Source: Dipteris shenzhenensis
Taxonomy: Eukaryota; Polypodiophyta; Polypodiopsida; Gleicheniales
Direction: 5' to 3' (one strand)
NCBI GenBank assembly: GCA_047967505.1
Contig: CM106541.1
Length of the DNA: 64,000 bases
Notes under the pieces: generated by a model
Told to the model about the DNA's origin: nothing
The model's database searches: none
The model's input: the letters and a program-made list of their open reading frames with translations, nothing else
Shown: one piece after another, positions 23,301-35,028 of the stretch
How the letters are laid out: each line of letters starts with the position of its first letter
Numbering within the stretch: position 1 is the first letter of the stretch
Translations under genes and position numbers: made by a program

Positions 23301-24176
23301 TATCTTTTTCCTTTCAAATTTGTGAGTGAATAATTATAAGCAACTAATCAACCACCTCCTCGTGGGTTCAGTTCATACTACCTACTAGCATTTCATGTAA
23401 GCATTTCACGTAGTGCATCGAAGGACGTGAAAGATTGTATTTACAAGATGGGCGAGCTAGGTACTTTACATGATACAAAATATGATGTGTATCAATGCTC
23501 CATGCAAGGTGTTCATATTGCTAATATGGTGTACTTTTTCATTTCTAGGTATGTGAGCTCAAAGGAAATAGATCCCACCACGCTTGAGAATGCTCGAGTT
23601 ATGTCTGTGGAGGTGGTTTGTTTAGTGGAGGAGACATTTCCACGTTCTATTCTCACAAGCCAACTACATCTCATAGTGCATTTGGTGGATGAGATTGCTA
23701 TATGCGGTACTATACATGCACGATGGTTGTTCTTCCTCGAGCGCTTCATGAAGACCTTGAAGGGTTTTGTGAGACAAAATGCAAGACCCGAAGGTAGCAT
23801 GGCCGAGGGTTGGTTGGTACAAGAGTCACTTGTATATATTTTTGAGTTTCTTGTTGACGTGTATAGCTCTCTCCCACGACTATCGAGAGATGATGAAGAC
23901 CTAAGAATGACCTCTATTGTGCCTCAAGGGAAAGGATGCAACAAAGTAATAGACACGGAGTTGCATAATAGTATCAACCTCTATTGTGTGCTTAATAGTG
24001 ATGTGATGAAAAGATGGGTGACAAGATACGAGGATGCAAAGGCAAGAAGACAAGAAGAAAGGGCCCTATTTCATACACACCATGCATCTCGTGTGCCATA
24101 CCATCAGTATCGAGATTGCATTGAATTAGAGAGTTGGGGCGTTGATGAAGAGGGTTCACCTTTGTATACATAGTAC
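20336..24176 (+). pseudogene. TNP2-like transposase of CACTA family 2, tandemly duplicated inside
   Basis: The first exon starts at an AG-ATG junction (20336) and encodes a Ser-rich start and a cysteine-rich transposase-associated motif (KCMCDRCRGNM); its donor is at 20522. The next exon begins at 20606 and soon changes frame. The Transposase_21 core runs from about 21030 (LPTSRDMARQHVT, SVNPFG, YNLPPSMAIKKGHVM) through 21900 (SGYHACPVCG) to 22230 (LLDPMHIFKNV). A 650-bp duplication (22335-22979 and 23058-23708) repeats the following exons. A DUF4218-like part (LHLIVHLVDEIAICG) runs to about 23830, and the frame then stays open to a stop at 24171-24173. The DUF4216-like domain and acidic tail are missing here, but are present in the related fragment at 48843-50157. 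Confidence 0.8.
22335..23708 (+). repeat. Internal tandem duplication in family-2 TNP2 gene
   Basis: Bases 22335-22979 are repeated at 23058-23708 with an offset of 723 to 729 bases. The unit covers the end of one exon (GCMRCLKGAFTKSKKRG), its intron and most of the next exon (LHLIVHLVDEIAICG). The first copy of the second exon is cut short after GCGGT at 22979 by unrelated sequence, while the second continues into coding. Divergence between the copies is a few per cent by eye. Confidence 0.85.
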
Positions 24177-24289
24177 TTTGGTCTTCTATGGGCCAGAAGG
24201 GAGGTGACCCTTTTTTAGCTATGTTTTTGATGTCAATGAATCGGAAGTGTATTTTCTTGGGCTACAATAAGACCATATTAGGTAATTTG

Positions 24290-25557
24290 GGAAAAACCCA
24301 ATTCCCAGAATGGCAGTTTTGGAAGAAATTGTAGCTCCCCTCAATGAGAAAATAGGAGAAATATGTGAAAATAGACTAGATAGCCATTCATGAAGTGTGA
24401 AATATCAACTACATTCTCAAATAATAAATAGAATATCAGTGTCTAAACTACGTTATCATCATCAAAATAATAAACTTTGAAACCCATTTGAGTTAGATTC
24501 ATCTCGTGAGCCATAGTGATGTTCAAAAACACCTTCATAATAGCGAGTCTCTGGAATTTCCATTGATATTGAGACTCACTTTTGTTGTGAGCATTCTCAT
24601 TTGAAAATCTCCAAAACACCGTTTAAAAAATGTAGAGTGTAATTAATAACCATGAGTATTGCAATGAAAATGCACAGGCTCTTTAACTTAGTAAGATATG
24701 TAGTTGATGGAAAATCAATGGGCAATGACAAGCATTTGATGTAATTTAGGTGGCAATGACAATCATTTATTGTGCACTTTCAATGTTTAGACTGACTAGC
24801 ATTATTGTAAAATGATAACTTTACATGTCATGTTGATTACTCATTGCAAAGTAAAAAAGTACACTTTAGGATGAAAACATAACAACTTGTTGATACACCA
24901 TTGAAATTCTTGAAATAAATCATGATTCCAAAGAAACTCTCAATTTCTAGCCCCAAAGACAATGGCACCAGAAAGATAATTCGAGAAAAACCTAATTCCC
25001 AGAATGGCAGTTTTGGAAGAAATTGTAGCCTTTCTCCATGAAAAAATAGGAGGAATATGTGAAAATAGACTAGATTGCCATTCATGAAGTATGTAATATC
25101 TACTACATTCTCAAAAAATAAATAGAATATCAGTGTCTCAACTGCGTTATCATCAAGAAAATAATAAAATTCGAAATCCATTTGAGTGAGATTCATCTCG
25201 TGAGCCATAGTGGTGTTCAAAAACACCTTCATAATAGCTCTCTAGAATTTCCATTGATATTGAAACTCACTTTGTTGTGAGCATTCTCATTTGAATGCAA
25301 GATATGTAGTTGATGTAAAATCAATGGGCAATGACAAGCATTTAATGTAAAATTAGGTGGCAATGACAATCATTTATCATGCACTTTCAATGTTTAGACT
25401 GACTAGCATGATTGTAAAAGGATAACTTTACATGTCATGTTTATTACTCATTGCGAAGGAAAAAATACACTTTAGGATGAAAACATAACAGCTTGTTGAT
25501 GCACCATTGAAAGCCTTGAAATAAATCATGATTACAAAAAAAATCTCAATTTCTAGC
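24290..25557. repeat. Degenerate direct duplication, noncoding
   Basis: Bases 24290-24958 (starting GAAAAACCCAATTCCCAGAA) are repeated at 24985-25557 with an offset near 694 and a deletion in the second copy. Both units share phrases such as GGCAATGACAATCATTTAT and ACTTTAGGATGAAAACATAA. No coding similarity is seen on either strand. Each unit ends near AATGGCACCA, the word that dominates the array to the right, so the duplication may be the edge of that array. Confidence 0.8.
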
Positions 25558-25769
25558 CTGGCGGGGAGAATGGCACCAATGCCAACTCTGCACAATCCAT
25601 TGGAAAGAATGGCATGAGGGACACTCCGTCAAGCTCCATTATGAATGTAGTTATGAACATGTTTGCATATTATTCACACACAACAATTATGCACCAATTT
25701 ACACAACTAGAAAGAAAGTAGTAATTTCCATAAGTAATGATTGCACAAAGAAATACAATGTTATTATTC

Positions 25770-26260
25770 AAAACTCATTGTAGCTCCTCTCCTACATGTA
25801 TATCATTTATGGATTCAATACAAATATGACCATATTCTGCAATATCTATGTTCATCATGGGGTCATACCAAGGTGGAAAGTTAGGAGAAAATACATAACT
25901 AACATTTGGCTTTGCATACGGTATTTCCATTGCTATTAATAAACCCTGCCACATTGCCATATTGAACATCACCAACAATATGCACCATATCCTTCATAGG
26001 GATAGTAGGGTCCTCTTGGATGGAGTACTTCTTTAGCCTTGGATGAACTTGACATAATTCCTTCCAGTCTCTGTAGGAGTACTTGTCACCTCCATAATGG
26101 AGAATAGTAGTCCCTATCTTGATGAAGTCATGCACAAACAAGCCCAAGCCAGAGCACCTATAATGGTTGACTCATGCACCTCGAAAGTCACATTTTTGAT
26201 CCAGAACACTTCGTTGATAGGGATAGGTAACTTTGGTGGTCTGAATGGATCTCATTCTAG
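25770..26260 (-). pseudogene. SET-domain segment, frameshifted
   Basis: Read leftward, the sequence gives HESTIIGA, then GLGLFVHDFIKIGTTILHYG, VGDVQYGNVAGFINSN, KPNVSYVF and finally GHICIESINDIHVGEEL. This is the order of a SET lysine-methyltransferase fold: the opening G-x-G-L-F strand, the F-I-N pseudoknot strand and the closing G-E-E-L. Two extra bases near 26150 and a further shift near 25930 break the frame. A stop follows directly after GEELQ, so the usual Y-D-Y and post-SET residues are missing. The segment lies just downstream of the FCP1-like domain on the same strand and may be the C-terminal part of the same gene. It would have modified a histone or another protein if intact. Confidence 0.7.
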
Positions 26261-27535
26261 TATGTACCTACTCAAGCATGATTTGAATGCATATCTCTCT
26301 ACATCAAAAAAGACAATTCCAATTACCTACAACAATAGTTATATAGACTTGAGATAAAATGAAAAAACACTTTGACATCTGTACCTACATGGAAATTATG
26401 CATTCTGTAGTTGGTTTATGTAGGCCTTAGAAATGTGTTTCTTGATATAGAGACCTTTGTACCCTAGGTCTATAGCCAATTGAGAAACTTGCATAGCATT
26501 CATGCTAGAGAGTTGTGGAGCATTCCTTAAAAGTCTTATTTGGGATGCATTGAGTTCAAGCACCTGGCCATCACCACCATGGGTTGACTAGGGTGTATAC
26601 CCTTTGGTTCTGTATTTTCACGTATAGCCCTCTCTCTTAGTTGATCTGCAAGAGGAAGATTTCTTGTTTTATATTCCATTCTTGACCATGCATGACTTTC
26701 CTCCCTCCATTCATCAATTACTTTTTGGACAAGGTTGAAATCCTTATGCCCCTCCATCACAGGTAATTGTCCATAGCGAACTGCGCACATCTTTAGCCTC
26801 ATTGAGTTGTAGTAAGTAAGGCATCAACTCTCCTCTAAGTAGAGTATTATCATCCTTGTCTTGTACATCAAACGTTGAATAAAATATGGAATTTGATAGA
26901 GGGCTAACACAAGCCTTGTATGGGGAGTCATCAACAAGGATTGTCTTTCTTGCATCACATCCAAATGCCTTTGAGATTTTTGCTAAGGGTCTGAACATTG
27001 CCTCAACACCAACCTTGTCGGGCCTATTTATCCTCGTCTTACTATAAGGGTAGCATCCTTGTTGAGACCATATAACAAATAAAGGGAGGCTCTCATTTGC
27101 ATAATTTTGTAGTCCTACCATATCAAGTACGTTATGCTCCATTGTAGTTGACCAGATACATACATTAAATCTTTGTAGCAAGATTCTAAGGAATTCTATG
27201 CACCCAAGATGAACAACCGTATAAATATTTTTGTCATGCATAATAGATGGATGTATTGGCGACTTGAATAGGTAGTGACTCAATAGCAAGCCATTCAAGT
27301 CTAATATGATTGTTACTCTTGGCATATCCAAAGAAATTGTATGTGGATATAGATCCGAATTCTCCTTGAAGTTGCTAGCTTTTGACTCATCCAAATTGTT
27401 AGGTGCTACGTTTTCATACATGTTTGCAACAACAATAAGATTATCTAGTCTTATCCCCAATGCTGAGATAGTATGTTCATCCATGTTCTCTTCGAAAAGT
27501 ATAGGATTAATGATATTCCTTGCAATTGTCTCCAT
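26260..27535 (-). pseudogene. FCP1-like HAD phosphatase segment with linker
   Basis: The 263-codon frame from 27535 contains VTIILDLNGLLLSHY, CIEFLRILL, WSTTMEHNVLDM and ARKTILVDDSPYKA. These correspond to the four HAD motifs of FCP1/NIF-type phosphatases. The usual DxDxT nucleophile motif reads DLNG, so the second Asp is Asn, as in a plant subfamily I recall as FCP1-like; activity is doubtful. A frame change near 26790 leads into VRYGQLPVMEGHKDF and further coding (LADQLRERAIRE). Another frame change leads into a helical linker (MNAMQVSQLAIDLGYKGLYI, about 26500-26380) that runs toward the SET segment. Together the two look like one decayed multidomain gene. Whether it was host or cargo of a transposon is unknown. 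Confidence 0.7.
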
Positions 27536-30500
27536 TTTTGTGTTATGTTTTCTTCTATACCCCCTGTATCGATCGCATCATTAATAGTCCCCATTTTGGA
27601 TGGTATGTTGTCCTCTACATTAATAGTCCCCATTTTGGGTGGTATGTTGTCTGCTACAATAGCACCTGATGCACTCCTTGATGATGCCCATCATCCTCCT
27701 CCTCATCCTCATCCATTGGTGTTATTCTCCAATTATTCGCATGAGGTTGTGGACAATGGCACCAGTGCCATTCATTACATGGATTGAAGAGAATTGCACT
27801 TAGAGTGCCATTCCCCATTCTCCATGTGATGAATGTCGATAGTTCCATTCTACCCACCATAATTTGATTATTTGGAGAATGGCACCAGTGCTAAACTTCA
27901 CAACTTCTTATGATCTTTTGGAGAATGGCACTAGAGTCATCCTCCATGTAGACTTTTTACAAGATGTCAATAGCACTAATGCTAATGTTCATGTGAGTTT
28001 GTAGAGAGTGGCATTGATGCCATTATTCAGATGCCAAGGTTGTCACATGAGATTTTTCTCATAAAAAAATTGGAGGAACCTTAATAAATGATGATTAGAG
28101 ATTGGTATTCGTTCCATTCCCCACAACATATGATGGTTGGACAATGACACCAGTGCCATTCTCCACAACATCATATGATTATTTGAATAATGTTACAAGT
28201 GTTATTCTCTATTCTCCATGTGATGAATGACACTGGTACCATTGTCAACAACACCATATGATTATTTAGATAATGGCACCAGTGACATTCATCACATGGA
28301 TTTTTGAGGATGGCACCAATGCCATCCTCCATCCTCCACGTGATGAATGGCACCAATGTCATTCTCTAAGCAACCACATGATGTTTTAAAGAACGGCACC
28401 AGTGCCATTATCCTCAAATTCATTTGAGCACTAATGCCAATCTCAATGGGAGTTTGTAGCCATACTCCATGAGAGTATGTGAAGAATCCCGCATGAGAGT
28501 TTGTGGATAGTGGAATTGGTGCCATCCTCCATGATGTTGGTTCCATTCTCCACAACAATTCTATTCTCCACAACACATGATGGTTGGAGAATGGCACGAG
28601 TGCTATTCTCTGCTCTCCATGTATTGAATGGCACTAATGCCATTCTCCACAATATCATATGATTATTTGGAGAATGTCACCAGTGCTATTCTCTGCTCTC
28701 CATGTATTGAATGGCACTAATGTCATTCTCAACCACATCATATGATTATTTGGTGAATTGCACTAGTACCATTTCCCACAACACCATCAGACTTTTTGGA
28801 GAATGGCACCACTGACATTCATCACATGGATTGTGGAGGATGGTACCAATGCCATTCTCCATTCTCCATGTGATGAATGGCACTGATGCCATTGTCAAGT
28901 AACCTCATGATGTTTTGGAAAATGGCACCAATTCCAATATCCTCAAATTCATCTATGAAATAATGCCGATCTAAATGGGAGTTTGTGGAGAATGGCACCC
29001 ATGCCATACTCCATGAGAGCTCGTGGAGATTGGAAGTGGTGTCATCCTACATGACCTTGTGGATAATGATACTAGTGCCATTCATCCCATGGATTGCCAA
29101 GAATGGAACAAGTTCCATTCTCTAGATATCAAAGTTATCCTACCAGTGGAGCACAAAACATGATATCAGGGTTATCACATTAGAGTCTTCACAAATAATA
29201 TGTATAGGAACCTAACACATGATGACTATAGAATGGTACTAATGCCATTGGTGACAACACTTTATGATTATTTGGAAAATGGCACTAGTGACATTCAATC
29301 ACATGGATTGTGGAGGATGGAACCAATGCCATTCTCCATTCTCCATGTGATGAATGGAACTCGTGCCATTCCCCAAATATTCATAAAGTGTTGTGAACAA
29401 TGGCACTAGTGTCATTCTCTAAAACTACATCTGATCTTTTGGTGATAATGGTCCACTCATGATGGTAGGATCATGGTTCTAGTGTCATTTTTCAAAAAAT
29501 CATTTGATGTTGTGTAGAATGCCCATTATCATGCTAGTGGAACATAACACATGATGGCTAGAGAATGGCACTCGTGCCATTGTCCAAAAAATCATATGAT
29601 CTTATGGAGAATGGCACCAGTGTCATTCATCACATGGATTGTGGAGAATGGCACCAGTGACAATATTCATGCTCCATGTCATGAATGGCACTAACATCAA
29701 TCTCCATTACATCATATGATTCTTTGAAGAATTGGCACTAGTTCCATTCTCCACAATTTCTGATGACCTTGAGAGAATGCCAGAACAACATATCTCCATG
29801 TGAGTTTGTGGAACCAGTGACAATTACCGCATGGATTGTGGAGGATGGCACCAATGCAATTCTCTATTCTCCATGTGATAAATGGCACTGATGCCATTCT
29901 CCAAGTAACCACATGCCAGTTTTGGAGAATGGTACCAGTGGCATTCTCCTAAAATTCATCTGAGAACTAATGCCAATCTCAATGGGAGTTTGTGAAGAAT
30001 GGCACCAGTGCCATTCCATGAGAGTATGTGGAGAATCATGCATGAGCATTTGTGGATAGTGGAATTGGTTCCATCCTACATGATGTTGGTTCCATTCTCC
30101 ACAACACGTGATGGTTGGAGAATGGCAGTGTGCCATTCTCCACAACATCATATGATTATGTTGAGAATGTCACTAGTGCTATTCTCTATTCTCTATGTGT
30201 TGAATGGCAATGATGCCATTCTCAACCACATCATATGATTATTTGGTGAATGGCACTGGTACCATTGTCCACAACACCATCTAATTATTTGGAGAATGGC
30301 ACCAGTAACATTCATGACATGCATTGTGGAGGATGGAACTGATTCTATTCTCCATTCTCCATGTGATGAATGGCACTGGTGTCATTCCCCAAATATTCAT
30401 ATAGTGTTGTGGACAATGGCACTAGTACCATTCTCTAAAACTACATCTGATGGTAGGATAATGTTACTCGTGTCATTATAATCATCTGATATTGTGTGCA

Positions 30501-30860
30501 ATGTCCATTATCATGCCAGTGGAACATAACAAATGATGATTGGAGAATGGCACTGGTGCCATTGTCCAAAAAATCCAAGTGATGAATGACATTGGATTGA
30601 GAAGAATGGCACGCATGGATTGAGGAGAATGCCGCATATGGATTGAGGAGAATGACACCAATGCCATTCTCCATTCTCCATGTGATGAATGTCATTGGAT
30701 TGAGGAGAATGACACCAGTGCCATTCTCCATTCTCCATGTGATGAATGGCATTGGGTTGAGGAGAATGACACACGTGGATTGAGGAGAATGGCACCATTG
30801 CCAATCTCCATTCTCCATTTGATGAATGGCATTGGTGCCATTCTCCAAATATTCAAATAA

Positions 30861-30862
<2 letters not shown>

Positions 30863-30911
<49 letters not shown>

Positions 30912-33607
30912 GGTCAAAACCTTATCCATATGATGATAACCAATGAAGTGTTTTATGGCCAAATCTTTTTCTTATGGTGGAAATCAATTGCATGAATGAC
31001 ATTGGTGCCATTCTTCAAATATTCATATGATGTTGTAGAGAATGACACCAGTTCCATTCTCCAAACTTCAACTCATATAGAATTCAAATGATTCCCTGTA
31101 TGTCAATGTTGTCACAGATGATGGTTAGAGAATGGCACTGGTGCCATTTTCCACAGCACCATATGATTATATTGCAACTGGCACCTATGCCATTAATCAC
31201 AAGGATTGAGGAGAATAGCACCAGTGCTATTCTCCATTCTCCATTTGATGAATGGCATTGGATTGAGGAGAATAGCACACAATATGGATTTAGGAGAATG
31301 ACACTAGTGCCATTCTCCCTTCTCCATGTGATGAATGGCATTGGATTGAGGAGAATGACATGCATGAATTGAGGAGAATGGTACCAATGCCATTCTCCAT
31401 TTTGCATTTGATGATTGGCATTGGTGCCATTCTCTAAATATTCATATAATGCTCTCTCTCTCTCTCTCTCTCTCTCAATTGGTCAAAACCTTTTCCATAT
31501 AGTGATAACCTATGAAGAGTTTTATGGCAAAATCTTTTTCTTATGGTGGAAATCGATTGCATGAGGCCAAAGCATTAAGCCATGGTGGCAAATGCTCAAA
31601 CATTTAATGCCATATGATCCAAATATTATGGCCCTAAGGTTTGAAAAGGTCTAAAAATATTAGGTCATAATGTCCAAAAATTAGGCTAGATGGTCAATAT
31701 TTTAACCATATAGTGATTAATCTCATGGATTGACACAATGGTTCAAGTCTGATTCCCTAGATGTCAATGTTGTCAAAAATGATGGTTAGAGAATGGCATT
31801 GGTGCTAGAGGCCACCACACCATATGATTATAATATTGAGACTGACACATGTGCCATTAATCACAAGGATTGAGTAGAATGGCACGAGTGCCATTCTCCA
31901 TTCTCTATGTATGAATGGCACTAGTGCCATTCTTCAAATATGCATATGATGTTGTGGAGAATGGCACCAGTGCCATTCTCCAAACTTCAACTCACATAGA
32001 ATTCAAATTATTTCATGTATGTCAAATTATCACAGATGATGGTTAGAGAGTGGCACTGGTGCCATATGATTATATTCACAGTGGCGCCTATGCCATTAAT
32101 CACAAGGATTGAGGAGAATGTCACAAGTCCCATTCACCATTCTCCAATCTCCATGTGATGAATGGTATTGCATTGAGGAGAATGGCACACATGGTTTGAG
32201 GAGAATGACACACATGGATTGAGGAGAATGACACCAGTGCCATTCTTGATTCTGCATGTGATGATTGGCATTGGATTGAGGAGAATGACAATAGTGCCAT
32301 TCTCCATTCTCCAAGAGATGAATGCCATTAGATTAAGGAAAATGACACACATGGATTGAGGATAATGGCACCAGTGCCATTCTCCATTCTCTATGTATGA
32401 ATGGCACTAGTGCCATTCTTCAAATATGCATATGATGTTGTGGAGAATGGCACCAGTGCCATTCTCCAAACTTCAACTCATATAGAATTCAAATTATTTC
32501 ATGTATGTCAAATTATCACGGATGATGGTTAGAGAGTGGCACTGGTGCCATATGATTATATTCACAGTGGCACCTATGCCATTAATCACAAGGATTGAGG
32601 AGAATGTCACAAGTCCCATTCACCATTCTCCAGTCTCCATGTGATGAATGGTATTGCATTGAGGAGAATGGCACACATGGTTTGAGGAGAATGACACCAA
32701 TGGATTGAGGAGAATCACAGCAGTGCCATTCGCGATTTTGCATGTGATGATTGGCATTGGATTGAGGAGAATGACACCAGTGCCATTCTCCATTCTCCAT
32801 GAGATGAATGCCATTGGATTAAGGAAAATTACACACATGGATTGAGGAGAATGGCACCAGTGCCATTCTCCATTCTCTATGTATGAATGGCACTAGTGCC
32901 ATTCTTCAAATATGCATATGATGTTGTGGAGAATGGCACCAGTGCCATTCTCCAAACTTCAACTCATATAGAATTCAAATTATTTCATGTATGTCAAACG
33001 TGGATTATTCTTCAAATATGCATATGATGTTGTGGAGAATGACACACATGGATTGAGGAGAATGACACCAGTGCCATTCTTGATTCTGCATGTGATGATT
33101 GGCATTGGATTGAGGAGAATGACACTAGTGCCATTCTCCATTCTCCATGAGATGAATGCCATTGGATTAAGGAAAATGACACACATAGATTGAGGAGAAT
33201 GGCACCAGTGCCATTCTCCATTCTCTATGTATGAATGGCACTAGTGCCATTCTTCAAATATGCATATGATGTTGTGGAGAATGGCACCAGTGCCATTCTC
33301 CAAACTTCAACTCATATAGGATTCAAATTATTTCATGTATGTCAAATTATCACAGTTGATGGTTAGAGAGTGGCACTGGTGCCATATGATTATATTCCTA
33401 GTGGCACCTATGCCATTAATCACAAGGATTGAGGAGAATGTCACAAGTCCCATTCACCATTCTCCAATCTCCATGTGATGAATGGTATTGCATTGAGGAG
33501 AATGGCACACATGGTTTGAGGAGAATGACACACATGGATTGAGGAGAATGACACCAGTGCCATTCTCGATTCTGCATGTGATGATTGGCTCAAAATATTC
33601 ATATCAT

Positions 33608-33641
<34 letters not shown>

Positions 33642-34230
33642 AATTGGTCAAAACCTTATCCATATAGTGATAACCTATGAACAGTTTTATGGCCAAATCT
33701 TTTGGTTATGGTGGAAATCAATTGCATGAGGCTAGAGGATTAAGCCATAGTGGCAAATGGTCTAAAATATAATGCCATATGGTCCAAATATTATGGCTCT
33801 AAGGTCTAAAAAGGTTTTAAAATCTTAGGACATAATGTCTAAACATCAGGCTAGATGGTCAAAACTTTAGCTATATATTGATTAATCTCATGGATTACAC
33901 ACAATGGTTCAGGTCCCATTCCCTAGATGTCAATGTTATCACAGATGATGGTTAGAGAATGGCACCAGTGCCATTGTCCACCACACCATATGAGTAAAAT
34001 ATTGATATTGGCACCTATGCCATCAATCACAAGGATTGAGGAGTGTGGCACCAGTGCCATTCTCCATTCTCTATGTATGAATGTCACTAGCGCCATTCTT
34101 CAAATATTCATATGATGTGGAGAATGGCACCAGTGCCATTCTCCAAAGTTCAACTCATATAGAATTCAAATTATTCCATGCATGTCAAATTGTCACAGAT
34201 CATGGTTAGGGAATGGCACTGGTACCATTG

Positions 34231-34268
<38 letters not shown>

Positions 34269-34500
34269 TCAAAACCTTATCCATATGGTGATAACCTACG
34301 AAGAGTTTTATGGCAAAATCTTTTACATATGGTGGAAATCATTTGCATGAGGTCAAAGGATTGAGCCATGGTGGCAAATGGTCGAAACTATAATGGCATA
34401 TGGTCGAATTGTTATGGCCCTAAGGTCTAAAAAGGTCTAAAAATCTTAGGTCATAAGGTCTAAAAATCAAGCTAGATGGTCGATTGAGGAGAAATTCTCC
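30863..34500. repeat. (CT)n plus TGGTCAAAACC module, four copies
   Basis: CT runs at 30863-30907, 31452-31476, 33610-33638 and 34234-34265 are each followed by TTGGTCAAAACCTT, ATCCATATGGTGATAACC-like sequence and GGTGGAAATCA. In three of them a stretch of TGGTCNAAA/TATGGTCC words continues for 200-300 bases (31560-31730, 33690-33890, 34340-34490). The module separates blocks of the GAATGGCAC array. Similar TTTTGACCATGTGGCCAAA words recur at 60530-61060 and 63850-64000, far from the array. Confidence 0.75.
31860..33600. repeat. 486-bp higher-order tandem repeat within the array
   Basis: The phrase GTTGTGGAGAATGGCACCAG begins at 31951, 32437 and 32923, an exact 486-base period, and again at 33271 after a shortened unit. 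Each unit carries the same sequence of palindromes and the same unique spacer (CATATAGAATTCAAATTATT). The copies are nearly identical, so this local amplification is more recent than the array as a whole. Confidence 0.85.
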
Positions 34501-34594
34501 ATGTGATGAATGGCATTGGTGCCATTCTTCAAATATTCATATGATGTTGTGGAGAATGGCACCAGTGCCATTCTCCAAACTTCAACTTGCCTTG

Positions 34595-34755
34595 TGAAAA
34601 AAATTCAAAATTAGGCGGGAAATTTGAATTTAGAATTCAAAACTTTCTCAAATTTCAAAATTTAAGTTCAAAAAATTATAATGTTAAAATGGAACATTTC
34701 AATTTTGAATTTGAATTTGAATTTGCATTTGCAATACAATTTCAATTTGAAGTTG

Positions 34756-34828
<73 letters not shown>

Positions 34829-34845
34829 GCTCTCTCTAGGTGAGA
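34595..34845. repeat. GAATTT-rich segment and long CT/GA microsatellite
   Basis: TTTGAATTT words (34610-34750) lead into a run of about 30 CT dinucleotides at 34757-34818 and then GAGAGAG sequence to 34895. CT runs of this type are common in plant 5-prime untranslated regions, and a 202-codon frame follows at 35029. A structural microsatellite is the safe call. Confidence 0.7.
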
Positions 34846-35028
34846 GAGAGCATGAGCGGCGTGAGAGTTGCACAAGAGAGAGAGAGAGAGTAGTTGCAGC
34901 AAAGAGTAGCTTTAGGAGAGAAGGGAGCGTAGGAGGGATAGAAGAGCATCGTAGGAGAGGAGAGCGTAGGAGGAGGAATTTGATGAAACCAAGTTGTAGG
35001 ATGAGAGTCAAGAAAGCAAAATCCCAAG

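Larger units (their letters stand above)
27690..34590. repeat. Large array of the GAATGGCACCAGTGCCATTC palindrome
   Basis: Nearly seven kilobases are filled with perfect and degenerate copies of a 26-bp palindrome. Its 20-bp core is GAATGGCACCAGTGCCATTC, with GGA before and TCC after; dozens of copies are present by eye. They are separated by 30-80 bp spacers that often contain CCACAACATCATATGATTATTTGG-like or CACATGGATTG phrases. Half-sites (CATTCTCCATTCTCC, GAGGAGAATG) are also frequent. All open frames in the block are repeat artefacts on both strands. The array starts beside the FCP1/SET pseudogene and reappears at 40570-45000. No terminus or target duplication was found. Confidence 0.9.

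Noticed and set aside
28000-34200. Many 60-135-codon frames rich in WHWCHSPQ or MENGTG
   Set aside because: Every one is a translation of the GAATGGCAC palindrome array, repeated in both orientations.
27690-34590. CRISPR array
   Set aside because: Repeats are palindromic, unevenly spaced and related in their spacers, and the context is a plant genome with no cas genes.
34699-34902. Arg/Glu dipeptide-repeat protein
   Set aside because: It is only the CT/GA microsatellite translated.
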